A DNA stretch of 64,000 bases from Comamonas sp. NLF-1-9 (GCF_019195435.1 NZ_CP078069.1:2852001-2916000); one strand, 5' to 3'. Positions 15,663 through 26,440 are shown, numbered from the stretch's first letter. The notes: generated by a model not told the origin, from the sequence alone. Translations and numbers: made by a program.

Positions 15663-16700
15663 ATGGTGAATGATCGCAAAACCGGCGGGCAAACGCGCCG
15701 CCGCTGGATGGCCGCTGCTGCGGCCTTGTCCGCATTCGGGGCATTTGGCCGGCTGCCGCCTGCGGCGGCGCAGGGCGCGCGCCGGGCCAAGCTCACGCTG
15801 TCGGGCCCGTTTGCGCTGGTTTCCTACCCCTTGATGCGCATCGCCGACAGCGGCGCGCTGGCCGACTTTGCCGAGCAGGTGGAGTTCGTCGCCTGGAAGA
15901 GCCCCGACCAGTTGCGCGCCATCGCCATCGGCCAGACGGCGGATTTCATTGCCGCGCCGAGCAACGTGGCGGCCAATCTCTACAACCGCGGCGTGCCGCT
16001 CAAGCTGCTCGATATCAGCACCTGGGGCCTGCTGTGGATGGTCTCGCGCGAAGACGGCCTGCGCACCCTGGCGGACTTTCGCGGCAAGGAGGTGGTGATG
16101 CCGTTTCGCGGCGACATGCCCGACATCGTGTTCCAGTTGCTGGCCGAGCGGCAGGGCCTGCGCGTGGGCAGCGACATCAAGCTGCGCTACGTTGCCTCGC
16201 CGATGGATGCGATGCAACTGCTCATCACCCGCCGCGCGGACCACGCGCTGCTGGCCGAACCGGCCGTCTCCATGGGCCTGCAAAAGAGCCACTCCTTCCC
16301 GGTCAAGGTGATCGCGCCCGATCTGTATCGCAGCGTCGACTTGCAGCAGGAATGGGGCCGGGTGTTCCAGCGCCCGCCGCGCATACCCCAGGCCGGCATC
16401 GCCGCGCTCAAGAGCGTGCAGGAAGACGCCGCGCTGCTCGCGCGCTTCGAGCAGGCGCACGCCCAGGCCATGCTCTGGTGCAAGGAACACCCCAGGGAGT
16501 GCGGCGAAATGTCCGCGCGCCACGTGAGCCTGCTCACCCCCGAAGGCGTGGCCGACGCGATTGCCGCCACGCGCTCGACCATGCAGGTGGTGCCGGCCCG
16601 CCAGGCGCGCGCCGATCTGGAATTTTTCTACCAGCACCTGTTTGATCGCCAGCCTGGCCTCGTCGGTGGCAAGATGCCCGCCGCCGATTTTTACGGCTGA
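15663..16700 (+). CDS. ABC transporter substrate-binding protein, NMT1/nitrate-sulfonate type
   Basis: A 345-residue exported binding protein. The N-terminus has TRRRWMAAAAALSAFGAFG and a cleavage region near PPAAAQG, so it may be Tat- or Sec-exported. The mature part has the fold pattern of NMT1/SsuA-like proteins (DQLRAIAIGQTADFIAAPSN, then FRGKEVVMPFRGDMPD). Permease and ATPase genes follow at once, making a complete importer. The ligand cannot be read from sequence. Co-location with nnrS suggests a link to nitrogen-oxide or metal metabolism (inference). Confidence 0.85.
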   Translation: MVNDRKTGGQTRRRWMAAAAALSAFGAFGRLPPAAAQGARRAKLTLSGPFALVSYPLMRIADSGALADFAEQVEFVAWKSPDQLRAIAIGQTADFIAAPSNVAANLYNRGVPLKLLDISTWGLLWMVSREDGLRTLADFRGKEVVMPFRGDMPDIVFQLLAERQGLRVGSDIKLRYVASPMDAMQLLITRRADHALLAEPAVSMGLQKSHSFPVKVIAPDLYRSVDLQQEWGRVFQRPPRIPQAGIAALKSVQEDAALLARFEQAHAQAMLWCKEHPRECGEMSARHVSLLTPEGVADAIAATRSTMQVVPARQARADLEFFYQHLFDRQPGLVGGKMPAADFYG

Positions 16701-16721
16701 TCGCCGCCACTGCCTGCTCCC

Positions 16722-17537
16722 ATGTCCTTGCTGCGCCGCTGGTTCACCGGCATTCCGGCCTATCTCTGGAGCGGCTGGGGCGCGCTTGCCAGCCTGTGTC
16801 TGATGCTTGCGCTGTGGGAGGCCGTGGCGCAGGCCTACGGCCCGCTGGTGCTGCCCACACCGCTGGAGGCCGCTGACACCCTGGCACGCTGGGCAGAGCG
16901 GGGCGGCATGCTGTGGCCCGCGCTGGCCATCAGCGCGCGCCGCGCCTTCATCGGCCTGGCACTGGCGCTGGCTGCAGGCAGCCTGCTGGGCGTGCTGGCG
17001 GGCGTGTCGATGACAGCGTCGATGATGTCGCGCCCCTGGGTCACCGTGCTGCTGGGCACGCCGCCGATTGCCTGGCTGGTGCTGGCCATGCTGTGGTTCG
17101 GCACCGGCGACGGCACGCCGGTCTTCACCGTCTTCATCGCCTGTTTTCCCGTGGTCTTTCTCGGCGGCTTGCAGGGCGCGCGCACGCTGGAGCACCACTG
17201 GCGCGACCTGGCACGCGCCTTTGATCTGCCTTGGCACATGCGCGTGCTCGACGTGTATCTGCCGCACGTCATCTCCTACCTCTTTCCCGCCTGGATCGTC
17301 GCCCTGGGCAGCAGCTGGAAGGTGGTCGTCATGGCCGAACTGCTGGCCTCCGACACCGGCATAGGCGCCGAGCTGGCCGCGAGCCGCGCGCAACTGGATA
17401 TGGCCGCGACGCTGGCCTGGATAGGCGCCATCGTGCTGGTGCTGCTGGCGCTGGAATACCTGCTGCTGGAGCCCATCAAGCGCGAGATCGAGCGCTGGCG
17501 CGACGCGGGTAGCGCCCGCGCGGGACGGCAGCCGTGA
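16722..17537 (+). CDS. ABC transporter permease, SsuC/TauC type
   Basis: A 271-residue inner-membrane permease with about six membrane segments. The EAA-like loop that contacts the ATPase reads RDLARAFDLPWHMRVLDVYL (residues about 164-183). The C-terminal segment (WIGAIVLVLLALEYLLLEP) is followed by a short basic tail, as in nitrate/sulfonate/taurine permeases. It lies 21 bases after the binding protein and overlaps the ATPase start (GTGA), so the three are one operon. Confidence 0.92.
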   Translation: MSLLRRWFTGIPAYLWSGWGALASLCLMLALWEAVAQAYGPLVLPTPLEAADTLARWAERGGMLWPALAISARRAFIGLALALAAGSLLGVLAGVSMTASMMSRPWVTVLLGTPPIAWLVLAMLWFGTGDGTPVFTVFIACFPVVFLGGLQGARTLEHHWRDLARAFDLPWHMRVLDVYLPHVISYLFPAWIVALGSSWKVVVMAELLASDTGIGAELAASRAQLDMAATLAWIGAIVLVLLALEYLLLEPIKREIERWRDAGSARAGRQP

Positions 17538-18409
17538 GCGCCGCCGCCACAACCGGTGCCACGCCGGCCGCCCTCACGGTGCAGGCGCTGTCGCATGCCT
17601 TCGGCCCGCGCGAGGTGCTGCAAGACATCACCCTGCAACTGCCCGCCGGGCACACGCTGGCGCTGGTCGGCCCTTCGGGCAGCGGCAAAAGCACCCTGCT
17701 GCACCTGTGCGCCGGCCTGCTCACGGTGCGCGCAGGCCAGGTGGACAACGGCTTTGCGCGCACCGCCATGCTGTTTCAGCAGCCGCACCTGCTGCCCTGG
17801 AAGACGGTGCTGGACAACATCGCCCTGGGCCTGAAGGCGCGCGGCCTGGGCCGGGCGCAGCGCCTCGCTCAGGCCCGCGCCATGGGTGAGGCCATGGGGC
17901 TGGACGCGCTGGCCCTGGCGCAATTTCCCGGCCAGCTCTCGGGCGGCATGCAAAGCCGCGCCGCGCTCGCGCGTGCGCTGGTGTTGCAGCCCGATTTGCT
18001 GCTGCTCGATGAGCCGTTTTCTGCCCTGGACATCGGCCTGCGCGAGCAAATGCACCAGTTGCTGCTGGCCGAGCAGGCGCGCCGCCAGCTTGCGGTGTTG
18101 ATGATCACCCACGACTTGACCGAGGCCGTGGCCCTGGCCGACAGCGTGCTGGTGCTCGCTGGCGCACCCGCGCGCATCTGCTGGCGGCTGGATCTGAGCC
18201 TGCCTGCGCCATTGCGCGACGACGACTGGGTGCACCGCCAGACCGCGCTGCTGCTGGCCCAGCCCGTGGTGCGCGCCGCCTTTGAACTGCCCCCCGCCAA
18301 GGTCGAATCGCCCCGCCAGCCCGCCGTGGACGCGAGCGGCATCCAGCCCGGCCAGGCCGTGCAGCAGGTCGCCGCGCCAGACGCCCGCCGCTGCGAGGTG
18401 CCGCTGTGA
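17534..18409 (+). CDS. ABC transporter ATP-binding protein, SsuB/TauB type
   Basis: A 291-residue ATPase that powers the importer. It has Walker A GPSGSGKST (about 47-55), signature LSGGMQSRAALARAL (about 136-150), Walker B LLLLDEPFSAL and the switch histidine in MITHDLTEAV. The start is GTG 17534, overlapping the permease stop. The last 45 or so residues after the conserved core are Pro/Ala/Gln-rich and match no domain I know. It overlaps nnrS by four bases (GTGA). Confidence 0.93.
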   Translation: MSAAATTGATPAALTVQALSHAFGPREVLQDITLQLPAGHTLALVGPSGSGKSTLLHLCAGLLTVRAGQVDNGFARTAMLFQQPHLLPWKTVLDNIALGLKARGLGRAQRLAQARAMGEAMGLDALALAQFPGQLSGGMQSRAALARALVLQPDLLLLDEPFSALDIGLREQMHQLLLAEQARRQLAVLMITHDLTEAVALADSVLVLAGAPARICWRLDLSLPAPLRDDDWVHRQTALLLAQPVVRAAFELPPAKVESPRQPAVDASGIQPGQAVQQVAAPDARRCEVPL

Positions 18410-19659
18410 AAGCCATCGCCACGCGCCCCGGCGCGCTCTGGCAGTTGCAGCACCCGCTGTGGCTGTGCCCGTTTCGCCCCTTCTTCGCGCTGGCGCTGAT
18501 CTGGGCCTGGTTCGTGATGCTGCTGTGGGCCGGTTTTCTTTTCATGGGCTGGCCGCTGCCCGCCGTGCCCGGTGGCCCCTTCGTCTGGCATGCGCATGAG
18601 CTGCTGGTGGGCTTTGGCAGCGCCGCCATCGCCGGTTTCGTGCTCACCGCCGTGCCGGAATTCACCGACACCCCGGCATTCGGCGCCGCGCCGGTGCGCC
18701 GCCTGGTAGCCCTGTGGCTGATCGGCCGCGTGGCCTTCTGGTGCAGCGGCTGGTGGCCCGTGGCGGGCCTGGCGCTGGCCGGCGCCGCGCACCTCGCGCT
18801 GCTGCTGGGCCTGACCGGGCTGCTGGCCCCGCGCCTGTGGCGGGACCCGGAGCGTCGCCATCTCTCCTTCATCTGGATGCTGGTGCTGCTGGCCGCGCTG
18901 CTGGCGGGGTTTTACGCCGATGCCTTGCGCGCTGGCGAGCCGCTGCGCTGGCTGCACGCCTGGCTGGGCGCGCTGGTCGCCCTCATCATCGTCGCCATGA
19001 GCCGCATCTCCATGAGCGTGGTCAACGCCAGCATCGACGCCCAGGTGTTGCTCGACGGGCTGGAGCGCCCGCCCTATCTCGCCCGCCCGCCCCGGCGCAA
19101 TCTGGCGCTGCTGGCGGTAGCGCTCTACACCGCGGCAGAGTTCCTCCAGGCGCCGGGGCAGGTCACTGCCTGGCTGGCGCTGGCGGCCATGTGCGCCGTG
19201 CTCAATCTGCTCAACGACTGGCATGTGGGCAGGCCGCTGCTGCGGCGCTGGCCGCTCATGCTCTACGGCGTCTATGGCTTCATGGCCCTGGGCTATGGCG
19301 CGATCGCGCTGGCCCGGCTCACCCAGGCCTTGAGCCCCAACGCCGGGGTGCACCTGCTGACCACGGGTGTGCTCGGGCTGAACATCTACATCGTGGTCTG
19401 CATCGCCGGCTACACCCACGCCGGGGTGGAAAAGGACGGCCGCCCCTGGGTGCTTTGGGGCGCGCTGGCGCTGATGCTCGCGGCCATGCTGCGCGCGCTG
19501 GCCTACATCGCCGCGCCTGCGGCGCTGTGGATGGGCCTGGCCGCCGCCCTGTGGTGCGCGGCCTTCATTCTGCAAAGCGCGCACATGCTGCCGGTGTTCC
19601 TGCGCCCGCGCGCCGATGGGCAGGGGGGCTGCGCAGGCGTGCTCGGCAAGCCCGGCTGA
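18406..19659 (+). CDS. nnrS: NnrS family haem-copper membrane protein
   Basis: A 417-residue protein with about twelve hydrophobic segments. Family features are the N-terminal LWLCPFRPFFALALIWAW, the GGPFVWHAHELLVGFG histidines, FVLTAVPEFT and MSRISMSVVN. NnrS proteins are haem- and copper-containing membrane proteins, often co-regulated with denitrification and protective against nitric-oxide stress; the exact activity is unsettled. The start is GTG 18406, coupled to the ABC ATPase gene. No nir or nor genes are in the window. Confidence 0.9.
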   Translation: MKAIATRPGALWQLQHPLWLCPFRPFFALALIWAWFVMLLWAGFLFMGWPLPAVPGGPFVWHAHELLVGFGSAAIAGFVLTAVPEFTDTPAFGAAPVRRLVALWLIGRVAFWCSGWWPVAGLALAGAAHLALLLGLTGLLAPRLWRDPERRHLSFIWMLVLLAALLAGFYADALRAGEPLRWLHAWLGALVALIIVAMSRISMSVVNASIDAQVLLDGLERPPYLARPPRRNLALLAVALYTAAEFLQAPGQVTAWLALAAMCAVLNLLNDWHVGRPLLRRWPLMLYGVYGFMALGYGAIALARLTQALSPNAGVHLLTTGVLGLNIYIVVCIAGYTHAGVEKDGRPWVLWGALALMLAAMLRALAYIAAPAALWMGLAAALWCAAFILQSAHMLPVFLRPRADGQGGCAGVLGKPG

Positions 19660-19782
19660 AGGCAACCTTGATTGGTTTGTGGACAAGGCAAATTTGAATA
19701 ATGGCCCCATCGCGCCGCGCGGCAGGGCCGCAGGCGCAAGGCTTGACCCGGCCGCACCCTCACATTGAATCAGGAGCTTGAC

Positions 19783-20427
19783 GTGGGCGTTTCTTCACGT
19801 GACCAGGACTTTCCGCCCTTCTTTGCCGACGTGCCCCGCATCACCGTGCGCGACAAGCTGGCCCAATTTCTCGGTGCCGCCGTGCATGGCGGCACCATGA
19901 CCTACGAGTACGCCGACGCGGTGCGCCTGGCCGGCCATTCCTGCCCCACGGTGGCGGGCACCTGGCTGATGGTCTTGAACGGCCTGCGCGCGCTCTATGG
20001 CGACGAAGTGCCGGTGCGCGGCGAGATCGAGGTCTTCATGAGCGACTCGCGCGACAGCGGCGCCAACGGCGTGATCGCATCCGTGGTGCAACTGCTCACC
20101 GGCGCCGCGCCCGAGACCGGTTTTCACGGCATAGGCGGGCAGTTTTCGCGCGCCGATCTGCTCAAGTTCGACCAGCCGGTGCAAGGCGTGTTCGCTCTGC
20201 GCCGCATGGACACCGGCCGCGCGGTGCAGGTGTCGCTCAACGCCGCCGTCGTGCCCTGGACGGACGAGATGCGCGAAGTCATGCCCAGGGCCGTGGGCGG
20301 CTACGCGAGCGACGCCGACCTGGCGCGCTTTGGCGAGCTCTGGCAGGGCAGGGTGCGCAAGATGCTGACCGAGCACGCGAGCGATCCGCAAATGATCCAT
20401 GTGAGCGACTGGCAGCCGCGCGCCTGA
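19783..20427 (+). CDS. Conserved protein with an FmdE-like CP motif
   Basis: A 214-residue soluble protein of unknown function. I place the start at GTG 19783, with AGGAG at 19772-19776. The segment VRLAGHSCPTVAGTWLMVL (residues about 43-61) resembles the histidine/cysteine motif of FmdE-type proteins, which suggests a metal-binding site, and there is a further Gly-rich stretch (TGFHGIGGQFSRAD). It follows nnrS after 123 bases. It could serve the ABC/NnrS system as a metal or cofactor protein (inference). Confidence 0.7.
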   Translation: MGVSSRDQDFPPFFADVPRITVRDKLAQFLGAAVHGGTMTYEYADAVRLAGHSCPTVAGTWLMVLNGLRALYGDEVPVRGEIEVFMSDSRDSGANGVIASVVQLLTGAAPETGFHGIGGQFSRADLLKFDQPVQGVFALRRMDTGRAVQVSLNAAVVPWTDEMREVMPRAVGGYASDADLARFGELWQGRVRKMLTEHASDPQMIHVSDWQPRA

Positions 20428-20449
20428 GAACTGCCGTGCGGCGCGGCCG

Positions 20450-20482
20450 AAAAAAAAGCGCCCGGCCGCAAGGACCGGGCGC
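20450..20482 (-). terminator. Rho-independent terminator of fba
   Basis: On the minus strand, GCGCCCGG (20482-20475) pairs with CCGGGCGC (20465-20458) around a 9-base loop, followed by eight T residues (20457-20450). This is a strong intrinsic terminator 22 bases past the fba stop. The same stem may also stop plus-strand transcription, though without a T-run. Confidence 0.88.
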
Positions 20483-20503
20483 CGCGCGCGGTGCAGCAGA
20501 AGC

Positions 20504-21568
20504 CTACTGCACTACCTGCGCGAGCGTGCCTGAGGCATAGCGCATCGCCATCTCAGCCAGGCTCAGGCCCTTGATCTTGCTGCCCTGGCCTTCGCAGCCG
20601 AACTCGAGGTAGCGCGCCTTGCACACCGCCTTGGCGGCCTCGCGCGCGGGTTTCATCCACTCGCGCATGTCGAACTTTTCCGGGTTTTCCACCTGGAACT
20701 TGCGCACCGCGCCGGTCATGGCCATGCGGATGTCGGTGTCGATGTTGATCTTGCGCACGCCGTGCTTGATCGCTTCCTGGATCTCCTTGACCGGCACGCC
20801 CCAGGTCTGCTTCATCTTGCCGCCATGCGCATTGATGATGGCCAGCAGCTCCTGCGGCACGCTGGAGCTGCCGTGCATCACCAGGTGGGTGTTGGGCAGG
20901 CGGGCGTGGATTTCCTTGACGCGCGCGATCGACAGCACGTCGCCTGTGGGCGGGCGGGTGAACTTGTAGGCGCCGTGGCTGGTGCCGATGGCGATCGCCA
21001 GCGCATCGAGCAGCGTGGCCTTGACGAACTGCGCCGCCTCCTCGGGGTCGGTGAGCAACTGGTCGTGGCTGAGTTTGCCGGCCGCGCCTATGCCGTCTTC
21101 CTCGCCGGCCTCACCGGTTTCCAGCGACCCGAGGCAGCCGAGCTCGCCTTCCACGGTCACGCCCACCTTGTGCGCCATCGCGACCACTTCCCGGGTCACG
21201 CGCACGTTGTAGTCGAAGTCCGACGGCGTCTTGCCGTCTTCCAGCAGCGAGCCGTCCATCATCACCGAACCAAAGCCCAGCGCAATCGCGCCCTCGCAGA
21301 CCTTGGGGCTGGTGCCGTGGTCCTGGTGCATCACCATGGGAATGTGCGGCCAGGCTTCGCAGGCGGCGGTGATCAGGTGCTTGATGAAGGGCTCGCCCGC
21401 ATACTTGCGCGCGCCGGCGCTCGCCTGCAGGATGACCGGCGCGCCCACTTCGTCGGCGGCGGACATCACGGCCTGCACCTGCTCCAGGTTGTTGACATTG
21501 AAAGCGGGAATGCCATAGCCGTTTTCCGCGGCATGGTCCAAAAGTTCGCGCATCGAAACTAGAGGCAT
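20504..21568 (-). CDS. fba: Fructose-bisphosphate aldolase, class II
   Basis: A 354-residue zinc enzyme of glycolysis and gluconeogenesis that splits fructose 1,6-bisphosphate into glyceraldehyde 3-phosphate and dihydroxyacetone phosphate. Metal and catalytic residues are visible in [10 protein letters not shown] (H81, D83, H84), with [14 protein letters not shown], then [11 protein letters not shown] and [10 protein letters not shown] further on. This is the longer class II type common in Burkholderiales. It lies downstream of pyk on the same strand (67-base gap), so the two glycolytic genes may be co-transcribed. Confidence 0.97.
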   Translation of the reverse strand: MPLVSMRELLDHAAENGYGIPAFNVNNLEQVQAVMSAADEVGAPVILQASAGARKYAGEPFIKHLITAACEAWPHIPMVMHQDHGTSPKVCEGAIALGFGSVMMDGSLLEDGKTPSDFDYNVRVTREVVAMAHKVGVTVEGELGCLGSLETGEAGEEDGIGAAGKLSHDQLLTDPEEAAQFVKATLLDALAIAIGTSHGAYKFTRPPTGDVLSIARVKEIHARLPNTHLVMHGSSSVPQELLAIINAHGGKMKQTWGVPVKEIQEAIKHGVRKINIDTDIRMAMTGAVRKFQVENPEKFDMREWMKPAREAAKAVCKARYLEFGCEGQGSKIKGLSLAEMAMRYASGTLAQVVQ

Positions 21569-21635
21569 GTGGGGGCTCCGTCCGTAAGTAAAAAAGCTGC
21601 AGGGGTATCGCCTGATTCTTGCACACGCTCCCTGA

Positions 21636-23078
<1,443 letters not shown>

Positions 23079-23213
23079 GGCGGGTGTTTTCGGGCGTGAA
23101 TCCGTGGTGCGATCCATTGTGCCCATGTTTGTCGGTGCCCCCTACGCAGGCCAAGCGGGGAGCGCGAGCGTTGTGCCTGCGCCACGCGAGAGTCCACTCG
23201 GCAAAACATCAAA

Positions 23214-23228
23214 TGACAATGATTATCG
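23214..23228. promoter_or_regulatory. Fur box
   Basis: TGACAATGATTATCG matches the 7-1-7 Fur consensus TGATAATnATTATCA at 12 of 14 positions. It lies 121 bases before the outer-membrane barrel gene at 23350 and 135 bases before pyk on the other strand. Iron control of the barrel gene is the more likely meaning, because an iron-uptake operon follows it. Confidence 0.7.
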
Positions 23229-23349
23229 TTTGCGTTCAAATACCCATGCCGTGATTGACGTGATCATGGTGACGCGCGGGGTTGGGGGCTGCAAGCGCCG
23301 ACCGGGTTGGCGGATCGCGCGCGTCTGGTGCAGGCCCTCGAACAGAACC

Positions 23350-24117
23350 ATGGTGCGTGCGGATTTGATTCGTTTTCGTGCGGGTGTGCTGGCGGTTTCG
23401 CTGCTCGCCGCGTCGCTCGCTGCCCAGGCGGCACATCCCTTGCTCACCGACGATACCGGGACGCAGGGGGCGGGGCGCTGGCAGCTTGAACTCAATACCG
23501 ATCACACGCGCGCCCGGGCCGATGGCCAGAGCGCGTGGCAGAAAGCGGTGGGGACCACGCTGACCCATGGCGTGTCCGATGCCCTGGACGTCGCCGTGAG
23601 CGCGCCGTGGTTGCAGGTCAGCGAGCCGGGAGAAGCGCGCGTGCGCGGGCTGGGGGACACCACCGTGCAGGCCAAGTGGCGATTTTTCGAAAATGACGAA
23701 GGCTGGAGCCTGGGCCTGCGGCCGGCGCTCGTCCTGCCCTCGGGCAGTGCGTCCAAGGGTCTGGGCAATGGCCGCGCGTCGGCGAGTGTCGCGCTGATAT
23801 CGACCCTGGAGCGCGGGGACTGGACCTGGCTGGCGAATGCGGGCTACACATGGAACAACAACCGCGTGGGCGACCGGCGCCATCTGTGGGCGCTGTCTTC
23901 GGCCGTGCTCTACGCGGCTTCAGCGCAGTGGTCGCTGGCGCTGGACGTGGGCATCTCGCGCAGTGCGGATCAGGGTGTCGGCCATGACAAATACGGCTTG
24001 ATCGGCGCCATCTTCCACGCCGGCAAGGACGTCGATCTGGATTTGGGCTGGCGCCGCAGCCTGGGCGGTGGCCCCGTGGTGCATACCCTGGGCGCCGGGG
24101 TGACGGTACGCTGGTAG
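23350..24117 (+). CDS. Outer-membrane beta-barrel protein, MetA-pathway/transporter-like family
   Basis: A 255-residue exported protein with a clear signal peptide (MVRADLIRFRAGVLAVSLLA, cleavage near AAQAAHP). The mature part shows alternating hydrophobic strands with aromatic ends and finishes in GAGVTVRW, a typical barrel C-terminal strand. It resembles the family often labelled 'MetA-pathway of phenol degradation' or 'transporter', whose role is poorly known. An upstream Fur box and the convergent ftr operon suggest an iron-related outer-membrane role (inference). The start is ATG 23350. Confidence 0.75.
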   Translation: MVRADLIRFRAGVLAVSLLAASLAAQAAHPLLTDDTGTQGAGRWQLELNTDHTRARADGQSAWQKAVGTTLTHGVSDALDVAVSAPWLQVSEPGEARVRGLGDTTVQAKWRFFENDEGWSLGLRPALVLPSGSASKGLGNGRASASVALISTLERGDWTWLANAGYTWNNNRVGDRRHLWALSSAVLYAASAQWSLALDVGISRSADQGVGHDKYGLIGAIFHAGKDVDLDLGWRRSLGGGPVVHTLGAGVTVRW

Positions 24118-24150
24118 CCGACGTGGGCGGCAGGGCCGCGCGGCGGCGGC

Positions 24151-25584
24151 CTACCACCACCAGAACAGCCAGCCCCAGGCGCTGTCCACCCACAGGCAGG
24201 CCAGCAGCACGAGGGAGCAGCCGGACAGCGCACGCAGGCGGCCCAAGCCCCATTGGCGCAGAATGCGCCAGGCAAGCCACAGCGACCAGACATTGGCGGC
24301 ACACAGCAGCGCCAGGCGTGCGTGGTTTGCCCAGGGCAGGAAGATGCCTTCGCCCTTGAGCAGCGTCACGGTGATCGTGCTCAGGCCGAGAAAAACGCCT
24401 ATGCCCGCCAGCGGAATCATGGCCTGCGCCAGATGGTGCAGGCGCTGTGTGCGCCACTTGCCCGCCGTGCGCGTGGCGGCAGCCAGCAAGGCGAGCGTGA
24501 TGCCGCCCCACACCAGCGCCGTTGCGCCGATGTAGGTCAGCAGCAGGGCGCCATCGAGCCAGGTGAGCACGTCGTTACGCTCGGGGTAGTTGGTCAGGAG
24601 CCACCACGGCGCGTTGTCCGCCAGCGGCCAGTAGATGTCGTGGTCGATCAGCCAGGTCGCGAGCCATTGCCGGATGGTGACGAACCAAGGGCTGGCGCTC
24701 CAGTGAAAGGCGCCGATGGCCACGCCCTGCAGACCGAAGACGATGAGCCAGGTTTGCCAGTGCGTGGCTTCGGAGGCGGCGACCTCGACGATTTCCTGGG
24801 CGGGCGAGCGCCATTGCAGCGCCATCGCGTCGTGGTGGCCGCTGCAGCGCCCGCACATGTGGCAGTTGCTGCCGCCTTGCATGTGGCGCAGATCGAGCAT
24901 GGGCGCGCAATCCACCGCCCGTGGCTTGCGCTTGGTGATGCTGATGGGCTGGCCCGCGTGCGCCATCGAGTGCCGCCAGGCTTCCTCGCTCACCTTGTAG
25001 TGCATGGGCGCGAGCTTGGACAAGAGCCCGAAGACGCCGTTGACCGGGCACAGATAGCGGCACCAGGCGCGTTTGCCCCGGGTGTAGAAATAACCGACCA
25101 CCATCGCCGCCGCCGTGCTGCCGCCCAGCACCACCAGCGCCGCGTGCGGGTACTGATAGACGCTGACCATCTGGCCATAGACCGTGGTCAGCACGAAGGC
25201 GGTGAAGGGCCAGCCGCCCCAGCGCATCCAGCGTGGCACGCCCAGCCCGCGCCCGTGCTTGGAGGCCCATTCGGTGAGCGTGCCTTCGGGGCAGAGCACG
25301 CCGCACCACAGGCGCCCGAAAAGAATCATGCTCAGCAGCACGAAAGGCCACCAGATGCCCCAGAAGGCGAATTCCGCGACGATGGTGAAGTTGTTCCAGA
25401 CGCGCGAGGCGTTGTCGGGCAGCGGCAGCATCGCCGGCACGATGAGCAGCACGGCGTAGGTCAGCACCACCGCCCATTGCAGGCGGCGCACCAGCGCCCC
25501 GTGGGTGCGCAGCCATTCACCGGCTGCGGCCATGCCCTTTTGCCAGCGCCCCTGAATCCAGGAGGCCTGGGCCAGGGAGGTCAT
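24151..25584 (-). CDS. ftrD: FtrD-like polyferredoxin membrane protein of iron uptake
   Basis: A 477-residue membrane protein with 4Fe-4S motifs. Cysteine groups are seen in RLWCGVLCPEGTLTEW, CRYLCPVNGVFGLLSK and CHMCGRCSGH, between several membrane helices. In Bordetella and Brucella FtrABCD, FtrD is thought to accept electrons during ferrous iron oxidation and import. The start ATG 25584 overlaps the ftrC stop (ATGA). The C-terminal half has about five further membrane segments, including the final WVDSAWGWLFWWW. Confidence 0.88.
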   Translation of the reverse strand: MTSLAQASWIQGRWQKGMAAAGEWLRTHGALVRRLQWAVVLTYAVLLIVPAMLPLPDNASRVWNNFTIVAEFAFWGIWWPFVLLSMILFGRLWCGVLCPEGTLTEWASKHGRGLGVPRWMRWGGWPFTAFVLTTVYGQMVSVYQYPHAALVVLGGSTAAAMVVGYFYTRGKRAWCRYLCPVNGVFGLLSKLAPMHYKVSEEAWRHSMAHAGQPISITKRKPRAVDCAPMLDLRHMQGGSNCHMCGRCSGHHDAMALQWRSPAQEIVEVAASEATHWQTWLIVFGLQGVAIGAFHWSASPWFVTIRQWLATWLIDHDIYWPLADNAPWWLLTNYPERNDVLTWLDGALLLTYIGATALVWGGITLALLAAATRTAGKWRTQRLHHLAQAMIPLAGIGVFLGLSTITVTLLKGEGIFLPWANHARLALLCAANVWSLWLAWRILRQWGLGRLRALSGCSLVLLACLWVDSAWGWLFWWW

Positions 25585-26429
25585 GCCGCGCGCCTCATGC
25601 CGGGACGTGCGGCGGTGGTGGTTTTGGCGCGGCTGCGGCGCAGGAGCGTGGCCATGAGCAGCCAGTAGCCCGCGTAGACCAGCACCGTCATCAGAGAGGG
25701 CTGGGCGCGGTAACCCGTAATGCCCGCCACGAGGCCGCCCCAGCGGCCCATGTCCGGCAGCAGCCAGGAGGTGTTCCAGACGCCATCGGCCAAGGGGGGC
25801 AGCCATTCCAGCGCCTGCATCTTCTCGGCGCCGGTGACCACCAGCGAGGCCGCCAGCAGCAGCAGCAGGATCTCGGTGATGCGGAAAAAGCGCGGCCAGG
25901 TCAGCACCTTGCCGCCCAGTTGCAGCAGCCAGAACGTTGCCAGCGCCGCCGCGAGCCCGCCGATGGCGGCGAAGGCCATCCAGGGCAGGTCGCTGGCGGG
26001 GGCGGCGGCCAGCGTGCCATACAAGAAGACCACCGCCTCGCTGCCCTCGCGCGCGATGGCCAGTGCCGCCAGCACCGCCACGCCCCACCAGTTGCGCTGC
26101 TCCAGCTTGCTGGAGAGGCCTTGCTCCAGCTCGCGCTTGAGCGTGCGCCCGTGCACGCGCATCCACAACACCATCTGCACGATCAGCGCTGCCGCCACCA
26201 GCACCATCACGGTCTGGAACTGGTCTTGCCAGTTGATCAGAAGCTCTTGCGCGCTGTAGATGCCCAGCCCCAGCAGCGCCGCCAGCAGCAGACCGGCCGC
26301 AACGCCGAACCACAGCCAGCGCCGCCCCGATTCGGCCCCCGGCGTGCGCGACAGCCAGTTGTGCAGGATGCCGACGACGAGCAGCGCCTCGACGCTCTCG
26401 CGCCACATCACGAAGATGACCTGTTCCAT
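25581..26429 (-). CDS. ftrC: FtrC, FTR1-family iron permease
   Basis: A 282-residue inner-membrane permease. Two RExxE iron-translocation motifs are present: RESVE at residues 10-14 (VMWRESVEALLVVG) and REGSE in LAIAREGSEAVVFLYG. About seven membrane segments fit the FTR1/EfeU family. It is the ferric permease of the FtrABCD system and lies between ftrB and ftrD, overlapping ftrD by four bases. The C-terminal tail is basic. Confidence 0.94.
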   Translation of the reverse strand: MEQVIFVMWRESVEALLVVGILHNWLSRTPGAESGRRWLWFGVAAGLLLAALLGLGIYSAQELLINWQDQFQTVMVLVAAALIVQMVLWMRVHGRTLKRELEQGLSSKLEQRNWWGVAVLAALAIAREGSEAVVFLYGTLAAAPASDLPWMAFAAIGGLAAALATFWLLQLGGKVLTWPRFFRITEILLLLLAASLVVTGAEKMQALEWLPPLADGVWNTSWLLPDMGRWGGLVAGITGYRAQPSLMTVLVYAGYWLLMATLLRRSRAKTTTAARPGMRRAA

Positions 26430-26440
26430 GTCCAGCCTGC

